NCBI GenBank assembly: GCA_937917025.1
Contig: CALFSF010000518.1
Span: 1-30,885, forward strand
DNA from: an uncultured Paraburkholderia sp.
Lineage (GTDB): Bacteria; Pseudomonadota; Gammaproteobacteria; Burkholderiales; Burkholderiaceae
Reading direction: 5' to 3'
DNA length: 30,885 nt
Shown here: positions 1-7,873 of the stretch, piece after piece
Position numbering within the stretch: the stretch's first letter is position 1
Layout: each line of letters starts with the position of its first letter
Notes under the pieces: model-generated
Database searches by the model: none
Told to the model about the DNA's origin: nothing
The model's input: the letters and a program-made list of their open reading frames with translations, nothing else
Translations under genes and position numbers: made by a program

Positions 1-1
1 A

Positions 2-58
2 ACGGGGCCGCGCCTTTCACGCGTGGTGGTCCACAACGGGACAGTCTACGTGGCCTGA
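2..58 (+). pseudogene. Possible RidA-family N-terminal fragment, ends in early stop
   Basis: The frame entering the window reads TGPRLSRVVVHNGTVYVA and then stops at 56-58. This resembles the N-terminal strand of RidA/YjgF enamine deaminases, where an R-S-x-x-V-V-H-N-G-T-V-Y-L-A-G-Q-V pattern normally continues for about 100 more residues. Here the stop falls exactly where the Gly-Gln would follow, and neither other frame restores the rest of the family. I therefore read it as a truncated remnant whose start lies upstream of the window. It could instead be the true C-terminus of an unrelated gene; only about 18 residues are visible. Confidence 0.35.
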
Positions 59-105
59 CCGATGGCGCTTGCATTCCCGCACCCAGCCTTACGGGTAAAC
101 ACCCC

Positions 106-134
106 CTGAATACATCAGACATCTGACCTATATT
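106..134 (+). promoter_or_regulatory. Candidate sigma-70 promoter of the repressor and operon
   Basis: A good -10 box, TATATT, lies at 129-134. A weak -35, CTGAAT, lies 17 bases upstream at 106-111. Transcription would begin near 141, about 20 bases before the repressor ATG at 163. The weak -35 and the palindrome sitting in the spacer make this look like a repressible promoter. The assignment rests on box matching only. Confidence 0.4.
115..126. promoter_or_regulatory. Candidate GntR-type operator palindrome
   Basis: TCAGA-CA-TCTGA is a perfect 5-bp inverted repeat around a 2-base centre. It fills the spacer between the candidate -35 and -10 boxes just upstream of the UTRA/GntR gene. Dimeric GntR regulators commonly bind short palindromes of this size and repress their own promoter, so autorepression is the natural reading. 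I saw no second copy ahead of mtnK or the transporter genes. Confidence 0.45.
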
Positions 135-162
135 GAGGCGGTACTGGCCACCTGAGACACGT

Positions 163-882
163 ATGCGCCTGAGCGTCGAACACTCGATGAGCGAGAAAAT
201 CCAGGAGTCGTTGATGACCATGATCCGGGAAAAATCGCTCAAGCCAGGCGACCAGATACCCACTGAAATAGAGCTTTGCGAGCTGCTGGGAGTCGGCCGG
301 TCGAGTCTTCGGGAAGCCGTCGCGCAAATGATTTCGCACGGCCTGTTGTCGCGCGTTCAGGGGCGCGGCACCTTCATCAGACAAATTTCGTTAAAGCTGC
401 AAGGCGGCCTCGATGATCTGATGTCCGTGACCGACATGATCCGCAAAGTCGGCGCGGTGCCGGCCACCTGCCGGTCGCAGATCGAACACATCAAGGCCTC
501 CGAAACGCTCGCCGGCAAGTTGCGTCTGGCCGTCGGCGACGACTGCGTGCGCATCGAGCGTGTGCGATGCGCGGACGACGCGATCGCGGCGTATTGCATC
601 GACACCGTCCCGAAGCATGTCTTCGACGCCTGCGGCGGCGAAATCGGCGAATCGCTGTTCGCGATGTTCGAGCGGACCGGACGAAGGCTTTCGCACACGC
701 ACACGTCGATCCATCCGACGATCCTGACGCCGCGCGATCTGCCCGAGCTTGGCGACGGCTTCGGCCTGTTTCTGCTGCTGGATGAAGTGGATTTCGATCA
801 GAGCGGCGTGCCGATCTGCTATAGCAACGACTACTACAACACGGCCATCTTCAAGTTCGATCTGGTTCGCAAGAAGCGCTGA
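163..882 (+). CDS. GntR-family (HutC/UTRA type) transcriptional regulator
   Basis: A DNA-binding repressor of 239 residues. The N-terminal winged helix-turn-helix is clear: PGDQIPTEIELCELLGVGRS, then SLREAVAQMISHGLL and the wing QGRGTFI, roughly residues 20-75. The C-terminal half has the UTRA ligand-binding pattern, with RIERVRCADD, an acidic LLLDEVDFDQSGVPICYSNDYYN segment (given in part: DEVDFDQSGVPICYSNDYY) and a terminal FKFDLVRKK strand. UTRA domains usually bind a small sugar or amino-acid-like effector. The ATG at 163 is preferred; a TTG at 133 in frame would add ten non-conserved residues, and an ATG at 187 is also possible. It sits 27 bases ahead of mtnK, so it probably controls the whole salvage operon, with the transported sugar or its phosphate as inducer. 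Confidence 0.88.
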   Translation: MRLSVEHSMSEKIQESLMTMIREKSLKPGDQIPTEIELCELLGVGRSSLREAVAQMISHGLLSRVQGRGTFIRQISLKLQGGLDDLMSVTDMIRKVGAVPATCRSQIEHIKASETLAGKLRLAVGDDCVRIERVRCADDAIAAYCIDTVPKHVFDACGGEIGESLFAMFERTGRRLSHTHTSIHPTILTPRDLPELGDGFGLFLLLDEVDFDQSGVPICYSNDYYNTAIFKFDLVRKKR

Positions 883-909
883 GCCGGTTCGAACGTGGAG
901 GAGACATTC

Positions 910-2196
910 ATGGAATTCGAAGCACTCAGTTCTTCTGAGTTGTCGGCGTATTTGCGGAGCGTTCCGGCAGTGTATGCACTGCTCGACGAACCCGGCGAAC
1001 TCGACATCGAGGAGGTCGGCGACGGTAACCTGAACTTCGTCTATTTCGCCAGTAACGCGCGGGCCCCGGAAAAAAGCGTTGTCGTGAAGCAGGCGCCGCC
1101 GTTTTTGCGGCTGGTCGGCAAGTCGTGGCCGCTCACGCGACATCGCATGGAGCGCGAAGTCGCCGCGTTGCGGCGTTTTGGTGCGTTGTGTCCGCAGCAC
1201 GTGCCGCGCGTCTATCACGCCGACAGCGAACTGTTCCTGATGGTGATGCAGCGGCTGTCGTCGCACCGGATCCTGCGGCAAGGCTTGATGGACGGCGTCG
1301 TTTATCCGAAGCTCGCCGCGCATCTTTCGACTTACCTCGCGCACACGCTGTTTTACGGCTCCGATCTGTTTCTCGCGCCCGACGTGAAGAAGCAGGCGGT
1401 CAGCGATGCGGTGAACAGCGAGCTATGCAAGGTCACCGAAGACCTGGTATTCACGTACCCGTTCGAAGACCATCCGTCGAATGGATATAGCCCGGCTTTT
1501 CCGCGCGCTGAAATCGGGCGTCTTCGGCAATCGCCCGCGTTGCGCATCGCCGTGGCCGAGATGAAATGGGCGTTCATGAACGACGCCGAGACGCTTTTGC
1601 ACGGCGATCTGCACACAGGCTCGATCATGGTCAACCAGGACGACACCTATGTGATCGACCCCGAGTTCGCGTTCTATGGGCCGATGGGGTTTGATATCGG
1701 CGCGGTGCTCGCGAATCTGTTGCTCGCGTATTTTTCGCGCGACTGGCACGACCGTCATCCGGCGGCGGACCTGCGCGACAACCCGGGCGTCGTGCGTTAT
1801 CGCGACTGGCTTCTCGATCAGGTGACGTCCATCTGGAGCGGTTTCGAACAGACGTTCCTGAAGCTGTGGCGCGATCACGAAAGCCGGCGCAAGAGTCATT
1901 TCATGGGCGACGATCCGGGCGGCGTGTGCGCCGAAGCGTATCGCGCGCGGTTCATGCAGCAGCTTCTCGCGCAATCGCTCGGATTCGCGGGCTGCAAGAT
2001 GATCCGGCGCATCGTCGGCATGGCCAAGGTCGCCGACATCACCAGCATCGCGGATAACGCGTCGAGAGCCGCCATCGAAGTGCGCGCGTTGCGTTGCGCC
2101 GAGCGCTTGCTGGTCGAGCGCCACGCGATCGGCAACATTGCGCAGGTCGTTTCGCTGGCGCGCGAGTTGCAAGCCGACGGACACGCATCGCCATGA
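910..2196 (+). CDS. mtnK: 5-methylthioribose kinase (MtnK family)
   Basis: This kinase would phosphorylate 5-methylthioribose, or a similar 5-modified ribose such as 5-deoxyribose, at C1 using ATP. It is 428 residues long, usual for the family. The glycine-containing nucleotide loop is GDGNLNFVYF (38-46), the ATP lysine is in VVVKQAPPF (Lys60), the catalytic loop is HGDLHTGSIM (231-240), and the metal-binding IDPEF (249-253) has the DxE form seen in MtnK instead of DFG. The ATG at 910 is chosen because GGAGGAG ends about seven bases upstream; a GTG at 895 overlaps that site. The stop overlaps the mtnA start by ATGA, indicating translational coupling. Sequence alone cannot tell methylthioribose from 5-deoxyribose as substrate. 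Confidence 0.92.
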   Translation: MEFEALSSSELSAYLRSVPAVYALLDEPGELDIEEVGDGNLNFVYFASNARAPEKSVVVKQAPPFLRLVGKSWPLTRHRMEREVAALRRFGALCPQHVPRVYHADSELFLMVMQRLSSHRILRQGLMDGVVYPKLAAHLSTYLAHTLFYGSDLFLAPDVKKQAVSDAVNSELCKVTEDLVFTYPFEDHPSNGYSPAFPRAEIGRLRQSPALRIAVAEMKWAFMNDAETLLHGDLHTGSIMVNQDDTYVIDPEFAFYGPMGFDIGAVLANLLLAYFSRDWHDRHPAADLRDNPGVVRYRDWLLDQVTSIWSGFEQTFLKLWRDHESRRKSHFMGDDPGGVCAEAYRARFMQQLLAQSLGFAGCKMIRRIVGMAKVADITSIADNASRAAIEVRALRCAERLLVERHAIGNIAQVVSLARELQADGHASP

Positions 2197-3326
2197 ATCT
2201 CGCCACGTCTTCTGAACTGGTCACGCCTCAGTCTTCATCCCGAACCGGAGCATGCATGGTATCGCTGTCGCCTTTCCCGAACCTGCCGGCCACGCTCACG
2301 TGGGAAGACGACCGCTTGCGGATTCTCGACCAGACCCGCCTGCCGCACTCAGCTGTCATCGAAACGCTGACCGACGCGCATGAAGTCTGGCGCGCGATCC
2401 ACGAACTGCGGGTTCGGGGCGCGCCGGCGATCGGCGTCGCGGCGGCGTATGGCCTGTGTGTCGCGATGCAGTCGTCGCGGGATTTGCCCATCAGCGCATT
2501 CCGCGAGGCGTTGAAAGAGCGCGCGTCATATCTCGACACCGCGCGGCCCACGGCGGTCAATCTCAGCTGGAGCCTGAAGCGCATGCTGCGCGCGGCCGAT
2601 CGTTCGAACGCTAGCGATACGCTGTCGCTCTATCGCGCGCTGGTCGACGAAGCGACGTCGATCCATCGCGAGGATCAGTCGCTGTGCGAGCAGATCGGCA
2701 GACACGGCATGACGCTGATCGCGCCCGGTAGCGGCGTGCTCACGCATTGCAACGCCGGCGCGCTGGCGACGACCGGGCTCGGCACCGCGACCGCGCCGAT
2801 CTATCTCGCACAGCGGGCCGGCATTCCGTTTCGCGTCTATGCCGACGAAACCCGGCCGTTGCTGCAAGGCGCGCGCCTGACCGCGTACGAACTGCAGCAG
2901 GCGGGCGTCGACGTCACGTTGATCACGGACGGCATGGCCGCATCGGTGATCGCGGGAAAGCGGGTGGACGTGGTGATCGTCGGCGCGGATCGCGTGGCGG
3001 CGAACGGCGACTTCGCGAACAAGATCGGCACGTTGAGCGTCGCGATTGTCGCGCGGCACTTCAACGTGCCTTTCTATGTCGCGTGTCCATCGTCGACGCT
3101 CGATCTGCTCACGCCCAACGGCGACGCCATCGTCATCGAGGAACGGGGCGACGACGAAGTCACGCATCTCGGCGCACAGGCGATCGCGCCTGCGGGCATC
3201 AAGGTCCACAATCCCGCTTTCGACGTGACGCCGCACGATCTCGTGACCGGCTATATCACCGAGCGCGGCATCATCAACGCGCCGTTCGATACGCAGCTTG
3301 CCGCGCTGTTCGGAGCCGCGTCGTGA
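2193..3326 (+). CDS. mtnA: S-methyl-5-thioribose-1-phosphate isomerase
   Basis: Converts the aldose 1-phosphate made by MtnK to the ketose (ribulose) 1-phosphate. It belongs to the eIF2B-alpha/MtnA family. Hallmarks are RVRGAPAIGVAAAYG (73-87), THCNAGALATTG (184-195, catalytic Cys186), the YADETRPLLQG stretch near 217-227, and VGADRVAANGDFANKIGT (263-280, catalytic Asp266). It is 377 residues from the ATG at 2193, which overlaps the mtnK stop. An internal ATG at 2256 with GGAG in front would give 356 residues starting MVSLSPFPN, closer to typical MtnA N-termini, so the first 21 residues are uncertain. It overlaps the aldolase start downstream. No methionine-salvage genes mtnB, mtnC or mtnD follow, which points to cleavage and not to methionine recycling. 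Confidence 0.92.
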   Translation: MNLATSSELVTPQSSSRTGACMVSLSPFPNLPATLTWEDDRLRILDQTRLPHSAVIETLTDAHEVWRAIHELRVRGAPAIGVAAAYGLCVAMQSSRDLPISAFREALKERASYLDTARPTAVNLSWSLKRMLRAADRSNASDTLSLYRALVDEATSIHREDQSLCEQIGRHGMTLIAPGSGVLTHCNAGALATTGLGTATAPIYLAQRAGIPFRVYADETRPLLQGARLTAYELQQAGVDVTLITDGMAASVIAGKRVDVVIVGADRVAANGDFANKIGTLSVAIVARHFNVPFYVACPSSTLDLLTPNGDAIVIEERGDDEVTHLGAQAIAPAGIKVHNPAFDVTPHDLVTGYITERGIINAPFDTQLAALFGAAS

Positions 3327-4045
3327 GCGCGAACGTGAACGAAGTCGCCGATGACAGCGCAAATGAGGCGCGCTTGCGTGCGGAAATCGTGAGGACCGCG
3401 CTCGAGATGGAGCGGCTGCGCATCAATCAGGGCACGTCGGGCAATGTCAGCGTGCGCTGGCGCGACGGTTTGCTGATCACGCCGAGCGGCGTACCCGCGT
3501 CGGCTCTCACGGCGGACATGGTCGTATGGCTGCCGCTCGATGTGCAGCCGGATGCGGCGGTTTTCAGCGAGCGCGGGCCGTCGAGTGAATGGCGCTTTCA
3601 TCGCGACATCCTGAAGGCACGGCAGGACATCAATGCGGTCGTCCATACGCATTCGAACGCCGCGACCGCCATCGCGATTCACGGCCGCGACATGCACGCG
3701 CATCACTACATGATCGCCGCGGCGGGCGGCAATTCGATCCGCTGCGCGCCCTATGCGACCTTCGGCAGCCAGGCGCTGTCGGATCACGCGTTGCAGGCGT
3801 TGCGGGATCGCACCGCGTGCCTGCTCGCGCATCACGGCGTCATTGCGCTCGGCCGCGATCTGGCGCGTGCGCTGTGGCTCGCAAACGAAGTCGAAGTACT
3901 GGCGCAGCAGTATCTGCTCGCGAGTCAGCTCGGGCCGCCGCCCGTGCTGACGGATGAAGAGATCGGCGAAGTGGTGAAGAAGTTCAGCAACTACGGCTTG
4001 CGCCGCGAAAGCAGTGAAAGCAGCAACAGCAACAGTAAAGCCTGA
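3323..4045 (+). CDS. Class II aldolase, L-fuculose-phosphate aldolase-like (DHAP-shunt type)
   Basis: A zinc-dependent aldolase of the AraD/FucA/adducin family, 240 residues. In this setting it would cleave 5-(methylthio)ribulose 1-phosphate, or 5-deoxyribulose 1-phosphate, into DHAP and a C2 aldehyde. The phosphate-binding NQGTSGNVS (35-43), LITPSG (51-56), the catalytic Glu in SSEW (Glu89) and the metal ligands in VVHTHSN (His108, His110) and LLAHHG (His171) are all present. The start is GTG at 3323, overlapping the mtnA stop, with GGAG about eight bases upstream. MtnB dehydratase belongs to the same superfamily, but shorter FucA-like members next to mtnK-mtnA are the ones known from the DHAP shunt. 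The last 15 residues are a Ser/Asn-rich tail outside the fold. Confidence 0.85.
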   Translation: MSANVNEVADDSANEARLRAEIVRTALEMERLRINQGTSGNVSVRWRDGLLITPSGVPASALTADMVVWLPLDVQPDAAVFSERGPSSEWRFHRDILKARQDINAVVHTHSNAATAIAIHGRDMHAHHYMIAAAGGNSIRCAPYATFGSQALSDHALQALRDRTACLLAHHGVIALGRDLARALWLANEVEVLAQQYLLASQLGPPPVLTDEEIGEVVKKFSNYGLRRESSESSNSNSKA

Positions 4046-4095
4046 CGCCGGCTCGTGACACACGGCGCTACATAACTTGAACAATGGAGACAGAT

Positions 4096-5202
4096 ATGGC
4101 CTGGAATTCAGGAAGATTCGACCGTTGGGGCACGTTGGGCGCATCGACGGGTACCGTCGTGCTGTGCGTGGCTGCCGCGTTGAGCGGGTGTTCGAAGAGC
4201 GAGTCGCCGTCGGCGAGCACCGCGGCAAGCGACACGGCCGCGAGTCCCGCCAGTGTCGCGAGCGCGGCGCCCGTGGCCGCGGCGGGCGGCAAGCCCAAGA
4301 TCGGCTTCTCGGTATCGACGCTGAACAACGCGTTCTTCGTCGGGTTGAAGCTGGGCGTGGAAAAGGGCGCGAAAGACGAGGGTTTCGACCTCGTGCAAAC
4401 CAATGCGAACGGCGACGCGCAGCAACAGGTCAACGACGCGAACAATCTGCTGAGCCAGGGCATTACCGCGCTCGTGCTCAATCCGATCGATTCGAAAGCG
4501 ATCATTCCCGCCGTCCAGAAAGCGAATTCGATGGGCATCCCGGTGTTCACGCTCGATCGCGGGTCGGACGGCGGCAAGGTCACGTCGTTCGTCGCGTCCG
4601 ATAACGTCGCGCTCGGCGCCACCGGCGCGAAGTGGATCGCCGACAAGCTGAAGGAGCGCTACGGTTCGCCGAAGGGCAACGTGGTCGATCTGATCGGGCT
4701 GGTCGGCACGACCGCCGCGACCGACCGCGAGAAAGGCTTCAGCGACGAGATAGCGAAGTATCCCGACATCAAGGTGGTCGCCCGTCAGGAGGGCGCGTTC
4801 GATCAGGAGAAGTCGCTGAACGCGATGACCAATATCCTGCAGAAATTCCCGCAGATCGATGCCGTGTTCGGTGCGAACGACGACAACACGGTCGGCGCCG
4901 AAAAAGCGATCGACAACGCGGGCCGTTACAAGCCGCTCGGCGACAAGGAGCACATCATGGTGATCGGCGCGGATGGCACGGCGCAGGCGCTCTCGGCGAT
5001 CCGGGCGGGCAAGCAGGACGCGACGATCTCGCAGAACCCGATCGAAATGGCGGCGAAGGCGTTGAGCTTCATCGCCGACAACAACGCGAAGAAGCCGGTG
5101 CCCGCGAATTACGCATGGCCGACGCTGCTGATCGACAAGTCGAACATCGATTCCGACGAAACGAAGAAATACGGCCTGTGGTCATTGCAGGTCAGCCAGT
5201 AA
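4096..5202 (+). CDS. Ribose-type ABC transporter substrate-binding lipoprotein
   Basis: The high-affinity sugar receptor of the importer encoded next. It is a periplasmic-binding-protein type 4 (RbsB-like) domain from about residue 66, starting KPKIGFSVSTLNNAFFVGLK, with the familiar LVLNPIDSKAIIPAV and IPVFTLDRG segments. The N-terminus is a lipoprotein signal with lipobox LSGC (Cys32), followed by a Ser/Ala-rich tether of about 33 residues. Most Gram-negative RbsB relatives are soluble, so the lipid anchor is notable; Ser at +2 would favour outer-membrane sorting if the Lol rule applies. The ATG at 4096 is preferred over 4084 because GGAGA lies between them. The ligand is inferred from the neighbours: a 5-modified pentose or ribose. 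Confidence 0.9.
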   Translation: MAWNSGRFDRWGTLGASTGTVVLCVAAALSGCSKSESPSASTAASDTAASPASVASAAPVAAAGGKPKIGFSVSTLNNAFFVGLKLGVEKGAKDEGFDLVQTNANGDAQQQVNDANNLLSQGITALVLNPIDSKAIIPAVQKANSMGIPVFTLDRGSDGGKVTSFVASDNVALGATGAKWIADKLKERYGSPKGNVVDLIGLVGTTAATDREKGFSDEIAKYPDIKVVARQEGAFDQEKSLNAMTNILQKFPQIDAVFGANDDNTVGAEKAIDNAGRYKPLGDKEHIMVIGADGTAQALSAIRAGKQDATISQNPIEMAAKALSFIADNNAKKPVPANYAWPTLLIDKSNIDSDETKKYGLWSLQVSQ

Positions 5203-5228
5203 GCTGAAGAGGGACTGGAGTCACGCCT

Positions 5229-5267
5229 GGACACGCGTGTTGCCCGCGGCAGGCAACGCACGTGTCC
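5229..5267 (+). promoter_or_regulatory. Strong intra-operon stem-loop between binding protein and ATPase
   Basis: The arms 5229-5244 and 5252-5267 (GGACACGCGTGTTGCC and GGCAACGCACGTGTCC) pair over 16 positions with one C-A mismatch and one G-U pair around a 7-base loop. No T-run follows, so it is not a standard terminator. Such a hairpin just after a binding-protein gene usually protects the upstream mRNA from 3' decay, or causes partial termination, so that receptor exceeds ATPase and permease. The ATPase ribosome site, AGGA near 5275, begins a few bases after it. Confidence 0.65.
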
Positions 5268-5286
5268 TTCCACGCAGGACGCAATC

Positions 5287-6840
5287 ATGAATGCGCAAGC
5301 AGGTTCGCAGTATCAGGCCGGCGCCCAGCCGGACGCGCGCACTGGAGGCCGCGCGCCTTTGCTGCATATGGAAGGCATCGTCAAGAGCTTTCCGGGCGTG
5401 AAGGCGCTGCGCGGCGTGAGTCTCACGCTGCATGCGGGGCACGTGATGGCGATCGTCGGCGAGAACGGCGCGGGCAAATCGTCGTTGATCAAGACGCTGT
5501 CGGGCGCCTATGAACCGGACGAAGGCACGATCGAGATCAACGGCCAGCCGCTCGCCCGCGGCACCCACGCGGCAATCGACGCCGGCGTGGCCGTGATCTA
5601 TCAGGAACTGTCGCTGATCAACGACATGACCGTCGCCGAAAACCTGTTTCTCGGCCGGATGCCGGCGCGCAACGGCTTCGTGCTGCGGCGCGACGCGGAC
5701 CGGCGGGCGCGCGAAGCGCTCGCCCAGGTGGGGCTCGACATGGTGTCGCCGTCGATGCGGCTGGGCGATCTGCCGTTGAACAGGCGGCAACTCGTCGAGG
5801 TCGCGAAGGCGGTCGCGCGCGACGCCCGCATCCTTGTGATGGACGAACCGACGGCGGCCTTGCAGGCCGCGGACATCGCCAATCTCTATGCGGTCGTGCG
5901 GCGCCTGCGGGCAACCGGGATGGGCATCATCTTCATCTCGCATCATCTGGAAGAGGTGTTCGAGCTGGCCGATTCCGCTGTCGTGATGCGCGATGGCGCG
6001 ACGGTCGGCGAGCGGCCGATGGCGCAATGGACCGAACAGGATCTGGTGCAGGCGATGGTCGCGCGCACGCTGGATTCGTTCTATCCGTGGGAGCCGCGCG
6101 ATTACGGGCCGGTGGTGCTGGACGTGCGCGATCTGGCGAGTCCGCCGGTTGTCCTGCACGCGAGTTTCAGCGTGCGGGCAGGCGAAATCGTCGGGATCGC
6201 GGGGATTGCCGGCGCGGGCCGCACCGAATTGCTGAAGGCGATCTTCGGCGCGCTCAAGGTCACCGGAGGCGAGATCCGGATACGCGGCCGCAAGGTCGCG
6301 ATTCATTCTCCGACCGAAGGCATGCGTCACGGCCTCGTCTATACGGCGGAAGACCGCAAGCTCGAGGGGCTCGTGCTCGACGCGAGCATCGAGGAGAACA
6401 TCGCGCTGTCGAGCCTGAAAGCACTGGCGACGGGCGGCTTCGTGCGCAACGCCAGAAAGCGCAAGCTCGCACAGGACGCCATTACGCGCTTCGCGGTGCG
6501 CGCGCCGTCGGCGCTGCAGATCACCGGCAACCTGTCCGGCGGCAATCAGCAAAAAGTGATTCTCGGCCGCGCGAGCGCGACGCAACCGGCCGTGATCATG
6601 CTCGACGAGCCGACGCGCGGCATCGATGTCGGCGCGAAGACGGAAATCTATTCGCATATGGTGTCGATGGCGCGGGCGGGTGCGGCGGTCGTGATGGTGA
6701 GTTCGGAATTACCGGAATTGCTGGGCATGTCGGACCGCGTCCTCGTGATGTATCGCGGCAGGATCGTCACCGAACTGCCGCGCGACAGGGCGGATTCGGA
6801 AACGGTCATTCAGTGGGCGACGACAGGAGTAGGCGCATGA
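5287..6840 (+). CDS. Sugar ABC transporter ATP-binding protein (RbsA-like, two ATPase domains)
   Basis: The energy-coupling subunit of the importer, 517 residues with two fused nucleotide-binding domains, as in RbsA, XylG and MglA. The first domain has Walker A GENGAGKS (58-65), Walker B ILVMDEPTAAL and switch FISHHLEEVF; its signature loop is degenerate (PLNRRQLVEVAKA). The second domain has a degenerate Walker A, GIAGAGRTELLK, a full signature LSGGNQQKVILGRA and Walker B VIMLDEPTRGIDVGAKTEIY. This one-good-half pattern is normal in the family. The first 25 residues are a loose extension before the fold. The stop overlaps the permease start by ATGA. Confidence 0.93.
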   Translation: MNAQAGSQYQAGAQPDARTGGRAPLLHMEGIVKSFPGVKALRGVSLTLHAGHVMAIVGENGAGKSSLIKTLSGAYEPDEGTIEINGQPLARGTHAAIDAGVAVIYQELSLINDMTVAENLFLGRMPARNGFVLRRDADRRAREALAQVGLDMVSPSMRLGDLPLNRRQLVEVAKAVARDARILVMDEPTAALQAADIANLYAVVRRLRATGMGIIFISHHLEEVFELADSAVVMRDGATVGERPMAQWTEQDLVQAMVARTLDSFYPWEPRDYGPVVLDVRDLASPPVVLHASFSVRAGEIVGIAGIAGAGRTELLKAIFGALKVTGGEIRIRGRKVAIHSPTEGMRHGLVYTAEDRKLEGLVLDASIEENIALSSLKALATGGFVRNARKRKLAQDAITRFAVRAPSALQITGNLSGGNQQKVILGRASATQPAVIMLDEPTRGIDVGAKTEIYSHMVSMARAGAAVVMVSSELPELLGMSDRVLVMYRGRIVTELPRDRADSETVIQWATTGVGA

Positions 6841-7838
6841 CTTCGACGGCAGCAAAACCGACAGATTCCGAAGCGCTTTCGAGCCGCCTGATACGACAAT
6901 TGCGCAGCGGCATCGGGCCGCTGTTCGCCGCGCTGGTGATCATCTGCGTGGTGCTGTCGATCGCGTCGCCGGAATTTCTCACGACCAGCACGCTGACCAA
7001 CATCATGGTGCAGGTGTCGGTGGTGGGGATCGCGGCGGTCGGCGGCACGTTCGTCATCATCACGTCCGGCATCGACCTGTCGGTCGGCTCGCTGGTGGCG
7101 CTGAGCGGAATGGTCGCCGCGGCGTTGATGGCGGGTTCGACGCCCGACAACATCGGGCTCGGTCTTGCCGGTCTCGCGATTGCAATCGCGGTCGGCGCGG
7201 GCGTCGGCGCGCTCAACGGCATCTCGATCGCGTGGCTGCGGCTCGTGCCGTTCATCGTGACGCTCGCGATGATGGCGATGGCGCGCGGCCTCACGCTCGC
7301 CATTTCCGACGGCCGCACCAAGTTCGATTTCCCCAACGCGTTCACCGCGTTCGGCGCGAAGTCGGTGGCGGGCTTGCCCGCGCCGATGATCGTCATGCTG
7401 ATCGTGTTCCTGGCCGGCCACGTGCTGCTGCGCAAGACCACCTTCGGCCATCAGGTGTTCGCGGTCGGCGGCAACAAGGAGGCGGCGCGCCTCGCCGGCA
7501 TTCCGGTGAACCGCGTGATCTTTCTGACCTATACGCTTGCCGGCGTGACAGCGGCGATTGCCGGCATCGTGCTCGCGGGACGCCTGAACTCGGCGCTGCC
7601 GTCGGCGGCGAACGGGCTCGAACTGCAGGTGATCGCGGGCATCGTGATCGGCGGCACGTCGCTCGCCGGTGGCCGCGGTTCGATCGTCGGCACGTTTATC
7701 GGCGTGGTGCTGATCGGCGTGATCAACGTCGGCCTGTCGCTGCTCGGCGTGAATCCTTTCTGGACCCAGTTCATTCAGGGCGGCGTGATCTTCGCCGCGG
7801 TGATGCTCGACGCGCTCAGTCAGCGTCGCAAGAACTGA
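6837..7838 (+). CDS. Sugar ABC transporter permease (RbsC-like)
   Basis: The inner-membrane channel of the importer, 333 residues and almost wholly hydrophobic after a 25-residue cytoplasmic start. It has the BPD_transp_2 hallmarks: GGTFVIITSGIDLSVGSLVA near 63-82, AWLRLVPFIVTLAMMAMARG in the middle and GGTSLAGGRGSIVGTFIG close to the C-terminus, where the family contacts the ATPase. About eight to ten membrane helices are expected from the hydrophobic segments. It overlaps the ATPase gene by four bases. The substrate cannot be read from the sequence; the adjoining mtnK-mtnA-aldolase genes suggest a 5-modified pentose. Confidence 0.92.
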   Translation: MTSTAAKPTDSEALSSRLIRQLRSGIGPLFAALVIICVVLSIASPEFLTTSTLTNIMVQVSVVGIAAVGGTFVIITSGIDLSVGSLVALSGMVAAALMAGSTPDNIGLGLAGLAIAIAVGAGVGALNGISIAWLRLVPFIVTLAMMAMARGLTLAISDGRTKFDFPNAFTAFGAKSVAGLPAPMIVMLIVFLAGHVLLRKTTFGHQVFAVGGNKEAARLAGIPVNRVIFLTYTLAGVTAAIAGIVLAGRLNSALPSAANGLELQVIAGIVIGGTSLAGGRGSIVGTFIGVVLIGVINVGLSLLGVNPFWTQFIQGGVIFAAVMLDALSQRRKN

Positions 7839-7873
7839 CCACTTTTTTAACCGGATATCCCTGGGAGACTCGT

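Noticed and set aside
910..4045. A methionine salvage (universal MTA) pathway
   Set aside because: mtnK and mtnA are followed by a FucA-like aldolase and transporters; mtnB/mtnC/mtnD and the aminotransferase are absent, so DHAP-yielding cleavage fits better.
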